Source of the DNA: UBA4823 sp034436035
GTDB lineage: Bacteria > Chloroflexota > Anaerolineae > Anaerolineales > UBA4823
Reading direction: 5' to 3'
Assembly (NCBI GenBank): GCA_034436035.1
Contig: DAOTVW010000277.1
Location: 1-12,802 of the forward strand
Length of the DNA: 12,802 bases
A program made the position numbers and the translations under genes. The notes beneath the pieces are model-generated. The model did not search any database. It was not told the origin of the DNA and saw only the letters and a list, made by a program, of their open reading frames with translations. This document shows positions 7,208 through 12,802 of this stretch, piece by piece (positions within the stretch are counted from its first letter, which is position 1; every line of letters starts with the position of its first letter).

Positions 7208-7756
7208 TTAATCTTTTTGCATTTCTTGTTCCAGTTTGGACAATGTTTTTTCGTCAATACGCGCCAATGTCATGATGAGGGCATCTTCGTGATTATCTTG
7301 ATAATAGCCGTGCCGTTCTCCAACCACCTCGAAACCGAACTGCTGATAAAGCGTTTGCGCAACCCGATTGCCTGCGCGAACTTCGAGTGTGGCAACTTGC
7401 ATGCCCTCCTGAAGTGCGCCTCTCAGGGCGGTTATCAACAGGCGTTTCCCGATGCCCATTTGGCGGTAATCGGGGTGCACCGCCAGGGTAGCAATATGGG
7501 CTTCATCCACTACCAGCCAGACGACAATAGCGCCAACGACAGTTTTCTGTCCACCGGGATACTGCACTTCGGCAACCCATAGCTGCGAATGTTCGTTTTC
7601 TAAGAGTTCGTAGCGGAAGGAGCTGGCCGGCCAGGGCAGTGAAAAAGATAACCGGTCAATTTCTTGCACCGCTGGCAAATCTTCTAACAGCATGGGACGG
7701 ATGGTGAGCGTTAAATCGGTAGGCAATGTAATCATGTTAGATGGATATTGGCTCAT
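7208..7756 (-). CDS. rimI: ribosomal protein S18-alanine N-acetyltransferase family (RimI, GNAT)
   Basis: A 182-residue GNAT acetyltransferase, a little longer than the usual 145-160 because of a tail of about 20 residues (IDEKTLSKLEQEMQKD). The acetyl-CoA site is IATLAVHPDYRQMGIGKRLL (88-107, Q/R-x-x-G-x-G/A signature). The RimI-specific C-terminal part LEVRAGNRVAQTLYQQFGF (124-142) carries E125, N130 and Y137, which match the catalytic Glu and Tyr of the family. It transfers acetyl from acetyl-CoA to protein N-termini, classically bS18. Presence next to tsaB and tsaE is the usual bacterial arrangement. The first ATG (7756) overlaps tsaB by 20 bases. A second ATG (7735) sits one base after the tsaB stop and would remove seven residues. 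Neither has a Shine-Dalgarno, so the start is uncertain. Confidence 0.92.
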   Translation of the reverse strand: MSQYPSNMITLPTDLTLTIRPMLLEDLPAVQEIDRLSFSLPWPASSFRYELLENEHSQLWVAEVQYPGGQKTVVGAIVVWLVVDEAHIATLAVHPDYRQMGIGKRLLITALRGALQEGMQVATLEVRAGNRVAQTLYQQFGFEVVGERHGYYQDNHEDALIMTLARIDEKTLSKLEQEMQKD

Positions 7757-8420
7757 TATAATGGATATAAATGGGTGTCAAGCTCATCACATCATCGGTC
7801 AGCCCTTTCTGCCAGCGTTTCCAGCCTAGTTCGGCTAGTTGGGCGGGGCGTCGCACACATTGCAAGGGGCTGGCGAGTTTAATCAGGGCGTTTTCAGCAA
7901 GTAAAGCTCGTTCTTCGGAATAGAGCTCACCACACACCCACGCGGGTTCTTGAATTTGTTGGGCGAGTTCTTGGGGAGTAAGCACTTTGTAATCGTTGGC
8001 AGCAACCCAATCTTCATCTTTCAGGTGATATTCGCGCATTACCAGACGGCCGCGCCCTGCCCTGAGAAGACATATTATGGGCGATTCTTGTTTTGGTTGA
8101 CTGGCAGCCAATATGTCTAAGGTGGGAATGCCGATGAGGGGGATATGCAGTGCGAGAGCCATCCCTTTTGCAAGTGCCAGCCCGATCCGTAATCCCGTGA
8201 AAGAACCCGGCCCAATCGCAACCGAAATCGCCGCAATACTCTCTTTCGTGATAGCGCTGCGCCGAATAGCTTGATCGACCATCGGCGCTAATTCCACTGT
8301 ATGATAATCTGGGCTTTGCCAGCTGTGCTCGCAGTAGACTTGGGCGTGATCCAGCAGTGCAATCCCGATCGAATGGGTTGAAGTATCCACAGCGAGAATG
8401 GTTGCAGGATTGCTGCGCAT
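7737..8420 (-). CDS. tsaB: tRNA t6A37 biosynthesis protein TsaB
   Basis: A 227-residue protein with the ASKHA-fold signatures of TsaB (YeaZ): ILAVDTSTHSIGIALLD (8-24) at the N-terminus and GPGSFTGLRIGLALAKG (70-86). TsaB is the non-catalytic partner of TsaD (Kae1/YgjD) and with TsaE forms the complex that moves threonylcarbamoyl from its adenylate onto A37 of ANN-decoding tRNAs. It lacks the metal-binding HxxxH of TsaD, as expected for TsaB. TsaD and TsaC are not in the window. Its ATG shares one base with the tsaE stop (TAATG), so translation is coupled. The C-terminal half (about 100-227) is the more variable dimerisation/swivel part and shows no odd features. Confidence 0.95.
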   Translation of the reverse strand: MRSNPATILAVDTSTHSIGIALLDHAQVYCEHSWQSPDYHTVELAPMVDQAIRRSAITKESIAAISVAIGPGSFTGLRIGLALAKGMALALHIPLIGIPTLDILAASQPKQESPIICLLRAGRGRLVMREYHLKDEDWVAANDYKVLTPQELAQQIQEPAWVCGELYSEERALLAENALIKLASPLQCVRRPAQLAELGWKRWQKGLTDDVMSLTPIYIHYNEPISI

Positions 8421-8917
8421 TAGCTTACTCCGTAAATTTGGCGGCGTAGCTCGGATAAGAGCGACAAATAGCGTTCACCGCAGGCTCGAAAAAGCATGTC
8501 CCGCTGATCCTCATCCACCCAGCGCATCTTGACCCACAAATATTGGGTGGGTAAGATAGGGCGGATGCGGTCAGCCCATTCAACCACTACGGCTGCTTTT
8601 TCAAGCATACCCATGATATCGAGGTCTTCTGCTTCGGCCGGGTTGGAAAGACGGTAGGCGTCTACATGAAAAAACCGCCCTCCTTTAGGGTGACGATAGA
8701 CATTCACCAAAACAAAAGTGGGGCTGGTTACCAGATCCGGAGAGCCCCAACCGGAGACGATGCCTTGTACGAGGGTAGTCTTTCCACTGCCTAATTCCCC
8801 TTCTAAGCAAACCAGGTCGCCTGCCTGGAGCATTAATCCAAGCCGCGTACCCAGCCGGCGGGTTTGATCCGGGTGACGGCTGATGAATTCCATAGATTGG
8901 TTATCGAAGATGGGCAT
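8420..8917 (-). CDS. tsaE: tRNA t6A37 biosynthesis ATPase TsaE
   Basis: A P-loop ATPase of the TsaE (YjeE) family that drives turnover of the TsaB-TsaD complex in t6A synthesis. Counting from the ATG at 8917 (165 residues): the TRRLG-x-RLG helix (about 19-27) is followed by Walker A GELGSGKTT (about 40-48), SPTFVLVNVY (65-74), FHVDAYRL (83-90) and VVEWADR (111-117), all diagnostic. The start is chosen at 8917 because MPIFDNQSMEF resembles the beginnings of relatives I recall from Chloroflexota and because a perfect TATAAT ends 9 bases before it. The ATG at 8893 (MEFISRH) also fits the family length, giving 157 residues. A TTG at 8974 lies upstream of the predicted promoter and is rejected. 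No Shine-Dalgarno precedes any of these starts. It is the first gene of the leftward operon. Confidence 0.93.
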   Translation of the reverse strand: MPIFDNQSMEFISRHPDQTRRLGTRLGLMLQAGDLVCLEGELGSGKTTLVQGIVSGWGSPDLVTSPTFVLVNVYRHPKGGRFFHVDAYRLSNPAEAEDLDIMGMLEKAAVVVEWADRIRPILPTQYLWVKMRWVDEDQRDMLFRACGERYLSLLSELRRQIYGVS

Positions 8918-8926
8918 GCTAGTTAG

Positions 8927-8956
8927 ATTATATGCGCGAACAGCTCTCCTGTGCAA
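8927..8956 (-). promoter_or_regulatory. promoter of the leftward tsaE-to-glycan operon
   Basis: On the minus strand a perfect TATAAT (8932-8927) is preceded, after 18 bases, by TTGCAC (8956-8951), a poor -35 match (only TTG agrees). With initiation 6-7 bases after the -10, the transcript would begin about 2-3 bases before the ATG at 8917. This suggests a leaderless message and agrees with the missing Shine-Dalgarno. It is the only good promoter seen for the ten-gene block. Confidence 0.5.
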
Positions 8957-8974
8957 GGAGAAAATCCATTCCAA

Positions 8975-9136
8975 GGCGATTTGGTGTATGGTTCAATACA
9001 GCCTGGTATAAGTTGTCTAAGTCGGGGTTGGTTTGCTTTGCTCTTTTGTGCGATATCTCAAGATTAAATTCTGGCAAAAACACCAAAAACCTTCCCAAAT
9101 TTTTGTAGAAGTGGTATGAAAATCAGAAAAATCAGG
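8975..9136. other. divergent intergenic region, remaining part
   Basis: Apart from the two promoters and the palindrome, this stretch between the leftward and rightward operons shows no gene. It is AT-rich towards the right, with A-tracts and two short direct repeats of 9-base period (CAAAAAC at 9075 and 9084; AATCAG at 9121 and 9130) close to the opp -10 element. I see no tRNA, riboswitch or terminator in it. Confidence 0.4.
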
Positions 9137-9142
9137 TATAAT
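9137..9142 (+). promoter_or_regulatory. -10 element of the opp operon promoter
   Basis: A perfect TATAAT lies 64 bases before the oppD ATG. No good -35 hexamer is found 16-18 bases upstream (the best are weak matches in GTGGTATGAA, 9111-9120), and there is no TG extension. The promoter may be weak or need an activator. The region upstream (9061-9110) is A-rich, with CAAAAAC twice at a 9-base spacing. The predicted transcription start is near 9149-9150. Confidence 0.5.
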
Positions 9143-9150
9143 AATATTTG

Positions 9151-9169
9151 CTTACCTTATAAAGGTAAG
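9151..9169. promoter_or_regulatory. perfect inverted repeat at the opp transcription start (candidate operator)
   Basis: CTTACCTT (9151-9158), ATA centre, AAGGTAAG (9162-9169): an 8-bp perfect dyad starting 8 bases after the -10 hexamer. The position just downstream of the predicted transcription start is typical for a repressor operator. It would also place a hairpin at the very 5' end of the mRNA, which can protect messages from decay. No regulator gene is in the window. An exact copy of the left arm occurs at 11287-11294, just before oppA. Confidence 0.55.
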
Positions 9170-9206
9170 TGTGCAGGGACGAAATATTCTATAAAGGACA
9201 ATATGA

Positions 9207-10196
9207 ATGCCTGAAGTTCTCCTTGACGTTCAAGACCTTGAGACTCAGTTTCGTACATCCGATGGAACGATTTATGCAGTAAATGGAGTGTCGTTCAACT
9301 TACATGAGGGGGAAACGCTGGGGATAGTGGGGGAAAGCGGTTGTGGTAAAAGCGTGACAATGCTGTCGATGCTCAGGCTGATTCCCTCGCCACCCGGAAA
9401 GATCACAAATGGCAAAGCCCTGTTTTTGGGGCAAGATTTAATCACCATGAGTGATGAAGCGATCCGGCAAATTCGGGGTGGTCAGATCAGCATGATCTTC
9501 CAGGATCCCATGACCTCGTTCAACCCTGTCCTGACCATTGGCAGGCAAGTCTCTGAACCATTGGAAATCCATATGGGGATGAGCCACCAGGAAGCCCTTA
9601 AACGGGTGGTGGAATTGTTGGACATGGTGGGTATACCGAAAGCCAAAGATCGCATTAATGATTATCCTCATCAATTTTCTGGTGGGATGCGTCAGCGCGT
9701 GATGATTGCCATGGCACTCGCCTGCAACCCTCATATTCTTATTGCAGACGAACCAACCACAGCGCTGGATGTGACAATTCAGGCCCAAATCGTTGAATTG
9801 GTAAAACGCTTACGCGATGAAGTGGGGATGTCGGTGATTTGGATCACCCATGACCTGGGCATCATCGCCGGCCTGGCAGATCGAGTGGCGGTTATGTATG
9901 GTGGCTATATCATCGAGGAAGCCCCAGTAAAAGAACTGTATACTCATCCACAGCATCCTTACACGATCGGATTACTAGGAAGTTTGCCGCGCCTTGATCG
10001 AAAACATCGTCAACGGCTTACCTCCATTGATGGGTTACCCCCGGTGTTATATGAAAAACCCCATTACTGCCCATTTGCACCACGTTGTAAATATGCCGTA
10101 GAACGGTGCTGGAAAGAAAATCCCGCCCTAGAAAAATTTGATACCTCCCATTATTTAGCCTGCTGGGTGGATACCGAAACGGGGAGTGAACGGTGA
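9207..10196 (+). CDS. oppD: peptide ABC transporter ATP-binding protein, OppD/DppD type
   Basis: A 329-residue cytoplasmic ATPase of an oligopeptide/dipeptide importer, one half of the OppD-OppF dimer that powers uptake. Walker A is GESGCGKS (42-49), the ABC signature SGGMRQR (158-164), Walker B ends in D181-E182 (ADEPTTALD), and the switch His is H215 (ITHDLG). The C-terminal oligopeptide-transporter extension carries four cysteines (288, 294, 301 and 319, in YCPFAPRC, RCW and ACW), the pattern shown to bind a [4Fe-4S] cluster in a Thermoanaerobacter DppD. AAAGGA (9193-9198), 8 bases before the ATG, supports the start. The gene is first in its operon behind the palindromic promoter. Its stop overlaps the start of oppF. 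Peptide specificity cannot be told from an ATPase; a nickel or sugar-oligomer transporter of the same family is possible. Confidence 0.93.
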   Translation: MPEVLLDVQDLETQFRTSDGTIYAVNGVSFNLHEGETLGIVGESGCGKSVTMLSMLRLIPSPPGKITNGKALFLGQDLITMSDEAIRQIRGGQISMIFQDPMTSFNPVLTIGRQVSEPLEIHMGMSHQEALKRVVELLDMVGIPKAKDRINDYPHQFSGGMRQRVMIAMALACNPHILIADEPTTALDVTIQAQIVELVKRLRDEVGMSVIWITHDLGIIAGLADRVAVMYGGYIIEEAPVKELYTHPQHPYTIGLLGSLPRLDRKHRQRLTSIDGLPPVLYEKPHYCPFAPRCKYAVERCWKENPALEKFDTSHYLACWVDTETGSER

Positions 10197-11188
10197 TGAC
10201 CAATGACAATGTCTTACTCAAAGTTGATAATCTGGTAAAGTATTTCCCCATTACCCAAGGGATAATCATCCGTAAGCAAATTGGTGCAGTGCATGCAGTG
10301 GATGGGATTTCATTCGAGATAATTCGCGGCGAGACCCTGGGATTAGTCGGTGAATCCGGCTGTGGAAAATCAACTACCGGACGAACGATTTTACAACTAT
10401 ATCGCCCTACCGCCGGACATGTTTATTTTGATGGGGTTGATCTGGTTACATTGAAGGGAAATGAATTGCGCCGAATGCGCAAACGGATGCAGATGATTTT
10501 TCAAGACCCGTATGCCAGCTTAAACCCCAGAATGACTGTAGGGGAAATTATCGGTGAGCCGTTAGTGATCCATACCCGGCAAAGTGGAAAGGCAATCGAA
10601 GAGCGCGTGGGGCAATTGCTTGAGCTGGTTGGTTTGAACCCAGCCTTCGCCAATCGCTACCCCCATGAATTTTCGGGTGGTCAACGGCAAAGGATCGGGG
10701 TTGCCCGCGCTCTTGCCTTGCAACCAGATCTGATTGTTTGTGATGAACCAATTTCGGCATTGGATGTTTCTATCCAGGCCCAAGTAGTTAATTTATTAGA
10801 AGATTTACAGGGCCAATTTGGCTTAACTTATCTATTCATTGCCCATGACTTGTCGATGGTGCGTCATATCAGCAATCGTGTGGCAGTGATGTACCTGGGT
10901 GTCATTGTGGAATTAGCCGAACGGAATGAGCTTTATGATAACCCTTATCATCCCTACACCCAGGCATTGCTTTCAGCAGTTCCCATTCCGGATCCTTCCA
11001 TTGAAGAGCGCCGAAGGCGGATTATTTTGGAGGGTGATGTTCCTTCCCCTGTCAATCCACCCTCTGGCTGTCGCTTCCGCACGCGCTGCAAATTTGCCAA
11101 GGAGATCTGTAGTTTAGAGAAACCGGAATGGCGAGAAATCCAGCCTGGCCACTATGCTGCCTGTCATTTCGCTGGTGAATTGGGTTAA
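10193..11188 (+). CDS. oppF: peptide ABC transporter ATP-binding protein, OppF/DppF type
   Basis: The second ATPase of the importer, 331 residues. Walker A is GESGCGKS (53-60), the signature SGGQRQR (161-167), Walker B D184-E185 (CDEPISALD) and switch His H218 (IAHDLS). FQDPYASLNPRM is the usual Q-loop region of OppF. The C-terminal extension has cysteines at 293, 299, 306 and 324, with exactly the same spacing (6, 7 and 18) as in its OppD partner, so both may carry an Fe-S cluster. The start is GTG at 10193 with GGGGAG 6 bases before it, giving a 4-base GTGA overlap with oppD. The ATG at 10196 (TGATG, one-base overlap) is nearly as good. Both readings imply coupled translation, suited to an equimolar heterodimer. 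Confidence 0.93.
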   Translation: MMTNDNVLLKVDNLVKYFPITQGIIIRKQIGAVHAVDGISFEIIRGETLGLVGESGCGKSTTGRTILQLYRPTAGHVYFDGVDLVTLKGNELRRMRKRMQMIFQDPYASLNPRMTVGEIIGEPLVIHTRQSGKAIEERVGQLLELVGLNPAFANRYPHEFSGGQRQRIGVARALALQPDLIVCDEPISALDVSIQAQVVNLLEDLQGQFGLTYLFIAHDLSMVRHISNRVAVMYLGVIVELAERNELYDNPYHPYTQALLSAVPIPDPSIEERRRRIILEGDVPSPVNPPSGCRFRTRCKFAKEICSLEKPEWREIQPGHYAACHFAGELG

Positions 11189-11309
11189 AATTGCGTGAAA
11201 TAAAGGAGGTGGTTGCAAAAAAACAAAAAGAACTGTATTCCTGTTCGTTAATGGTTAAAATAACCAGTCAATCAATCAAACCAAATCTTACCTTTTGAGG
11301 AGAAGGACT
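11189..11309 (+). other. oppF-oppA intergenic region with an orphan Shine-Dalgarno and small stem-loop
   Basis: These 121 bases hold a strong ribosome-binding sequence, AAAGGAGGTGG (11202-11212), with no good gene behind it: a TTG at 11213 is only 3 bases away and opens just 12 codons. An A-rich stretch follows (11216-11230). Then comes a perfect 6-bp stem with a 3-base loop (TGGTTA, AAA, TAACCA at 11252-11266). It lacks a T-tract and is not a terminator, but could stabilise or process the mRNA so that oppA is made in excess. CTTACCTT at 11287-11294 repeats one arm of the opp operator. A separate promoter is not convincing. Confidence 0.4.
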
Positions 11310-12802
11310 ATGCGCTCCAAATTATTTATCTTGTTTGCTTTACTTGTCTCTGTTAGTATGGTACTAGCAGCTTGCCAGCCACAACCGGCGGCTACCCCCG
11401 AAAAAATTGTCGAGACCGTGGTTGTAGCTGGAACTCCTGAAGTAGTGGTGATTACTCCCACTCCGGAGCCAAAACCCGCAGGGCCAAAAGTTCTGCATCT
11501 AAATATGGGACCTGGTGATATCCCCACCATCGATCCAGCATTATCAACCGATACTTCATCGGTGCAAATCGTGGATGAGACCACGGTTGGTCTGACGCGC
11601 CAGAATGAAGAGACCACTTTAATTGAACCTGGTATGGCAACCTCTTGGGATGTCGTCAATAACGATGATGGTACCCAAACCGTGACCTTCCATTTGCGCG
11701 ATGATGTTTATTGGGTCAAATATGACGGCACCCAGGTTTCTCAGGTCATGGACTGCCAGGAAACACCACAGCCTCGCAAGGTTACTGCACAGGATTTTGC
11801 TTATGGTATTCTGCGAACCCTTTCACCAAAAACAGCATCCGACTATGCGTATGTGTTGACATTCGCCATCAAAGGTGCAGCCGACTATAATAGCGGCAAG
11901 AGCGAAGACCCCGCTACTGTCGGTGTGAAAGCCATTGACGACAAAACCCTTGAGGTAACATTTGTCGATCAGGTAGTTTATAACCTGAATATCATTGGTA
12001 TGTGGGTCGCTCATGCCCAACCCAAGTGGCTCATCGAAGGCGATGACTGCACCGAAGCTCGTGGAGACCGCTGGACAGAAACCGGCTTCTTCCAGGGATA
12101 TGGTCCCTTCACCCTCAAAGAGTGGGTGCATGATTCGTACATCACCCTGGTCAAGAATCCCTTCTGGCCTGGCAGCGACTCTGTTCCACAACCAAAAATT
12201 GACGAAGTCACCTGGACAATGTTAGACGAGGCTCCTGCTTTTGCTGATTATGAAGCCGGCAACCTTGATTCTGCAGCTGTTCCATTGGCGGATATAGACC
12301 GAGTTAAAGCGGATCCAACCCTTTCAGCACAATTGAAGATCGCCCCAGACCTTTGCACTTACTATTACGGATTCAACACCAAGGCTCCGGTAGTGGATGA
12401 TGTCCGTGTGCGCCGTGCCCTGTCTATGGCTGTGGACCGCCAGAGCTTGATTGACAACGTCACTAAAGGTAATCAGGAACCCGCCCAATGGTTTGCTCGT
12501 CCTGGTTTAGCTGGAGCTCCTACCATTGATAAATATCCTGATTTGGGTGTCAAATTTGATCCCGAGAAAGCCAAAGCTGAACTACAATCCTACCTTGACG
12601 AAAAAGGTTTAACAGCGGATAAATTAGATATCACCCTCATGTTCAACACCTCTTCTGGCCACCAGAAGATCGCTGAAGCTATCCAGCAAATGTGGAAGGA
12701 CACCTTGGGAGTGAATGTCAAACTGGTCAATCAGGAATGGAAAGTCTATCTCAAGACCATTCGTGGTAAAGACACCCCGCAAATCTGGCGCTTAGGCTGG
12801 TG
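11310..12802 (+). CDS. oppA: peptide ABC transporter substrate-binding lipoprotein, OppA type (partial, 3' end missing)
   Basis: The frame is open from the ATG to the right edge (497 codons), so the C-terminus lies outside. Residues 1-21 form a lipoprotein signal peptide ending in a lipobox (VLAAC, Cys22). A Thr/Pro/Val-rich linker of about 40 residues with a repeated VVV element follows (VVVAGTPEVVVITPTPEP). The rest is family-5 solute-binding protein (SBP_bac_5): MATSWDV, TVTFHLRDDVYW, KVTAQDFAYGILRTL, GYGPFTLKEW and RVRRALSMAVDRQSLI. It should capture peptides outside the membrane and hand them to permeases powered by the two ATPases upstream. The start has GAGGAG (11297-11302) 7 bases before it. 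Three extra cysteines lie in the extracellular domain (149, 247 and 349). Permease genes presumably follow to the right. The true ligand may be something other than peptides. Confidence 0.92.
   Translation, partial: MRSKLFILFALLVSVSMVLAACQPQPAATPEKIVETVVVAGTPEVVVITPTPEPKPAGPKVLHLNMGPGDIPTIDPALSTDTSSVQIVDETTVGLTRQNEETTLIEPGMATSWDVVNNDDGTQTVTFHLRDDVYWVKYDGTQVSQVMDCQETPQPRKVTAQDFAYGILRTLSPKTASDYAYVLTFAIKGAADYNSGKSEDPATVGVKAIDDKTLEVTFVDQVVYNLNIIGMWVAHAQPKWLIEGDDCTEARGDRWTETGFFQGYGPFTLKEWVHDSYITLVKNPFWPGSDSVPQPKIDEVTWTMLDEAPAFADYEAGNLDSAAVPLADIDRVKADPTLSAQLKIAPDLCTYYYGFNTKAPVVDDVRVRRALSMAVDRQSLIDNVTKGNQEPAQWFARPGLAGAPTIDKYPDLGVKFDPEKAKAELQSYLDEKGLTADKLDITLMFNTSSGHQKIAEAIQQMWKDTLGVNVKLVNQEWKVYLKTIRGKDTPQIWRLGW

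Noticed and set aside
9075..9135. Short direct repeats CAAAAAC and AATCAG as an iteron or CRISPR-like array
   Set aside because: There are only two copies of each 6-7 base word, in AT-rich DNA; this is explicable by composition.
11252..11266. Stem-loop as a terminator between oppF and oppA
   Set aside because: The stem is AT-rich, only 6 bp, and no run of T follows; oppA also needs to be transcribed with its ATPases.
11251..11298. Small ORF of 15 codons starting with the ATG at 11251
   Set aside because: It has no Shine-Dalgarno and no recognisable peptide, and it runs into the oppA ribosome-binding site.

Overview
The window looks like a piece of a bacterial chromosome, most probably from an anaerobic Chloroflexota of the class Anaerolineae. 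This is inferred from three things: the lipoprotein with a Thr/Pro/Val-rich linker after its lipobox, the tsaE-tsaB-rimI cluster in the style of that group, and the moderate GC content. No rRNA or tRNA gene, CRISPR array, transposase or phage gene was seen. The organism assignment rests on remembered family resemblance and is not proven.

Left edge (1-225): the 3' end of one rightward gene of unknown function, a single-span membrane protein. It converges on the end of a long leftward operon.

Leftward block (226-8956): ten genes read right to left with overlaps or gaps of at most 16 bases, so very probably one operon. The first four are housekeeping genes: tsaE and tsaB (tRNA t6A37 synthesis), rimI (N-terminal acetyltransferase) and a family-4 uracil-DNA glycosylase with four Fe-S cysteines. 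Without a break follow six surface-glycan genes: a UDP-GlcNAc/UDP-hexose 6-dehydrogenase, a UDP-uronate-type 4-epimerase, a Wzx/PST-type flippase, two GT4 glycosyltransferases and a small two-span PLDc_N-like membrane protein. Together they suggest synthesis of a uronic-acid (GalA or GalNAcA type) nucleotide sugar, its transfer onto a lipid-linked glycan, and export. No polymerase or priming transferase lies in the window. A perfect TATAAT lies 9 bases before the preferred tsaE ATG, which suggests a nearly leaderless operon mRNA.

Divergent intergenic region (8933-9206): on the right side a second perfect TATAAT is followed by a perfect 8-bp inverted repeat with a 3-base centre, lying at the predicted transcription start. 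It is a good candidate for an operator or a 5'-terminal mRNA hairpin.

Rightward block (9207-12802): a peptide ABC transporter operon in the order oppD, oppF, oppA. The two ATPases overlap. The substrate-binding lipoprotein follows after a 121-base gap and runs off the right edge. Permease genes are not in the window and are expected further right.

No clearly new defence or mobile system was found. The points most worth a second look are the fusion of tRNA-modification/DNA-repair genes to a glycan operon, the palindrome at the opp promoter, a REP-like palindrome translated in frame inside a glycosyltransferase, and two strong ribosome-binding sequences without a convincing gene behind them.
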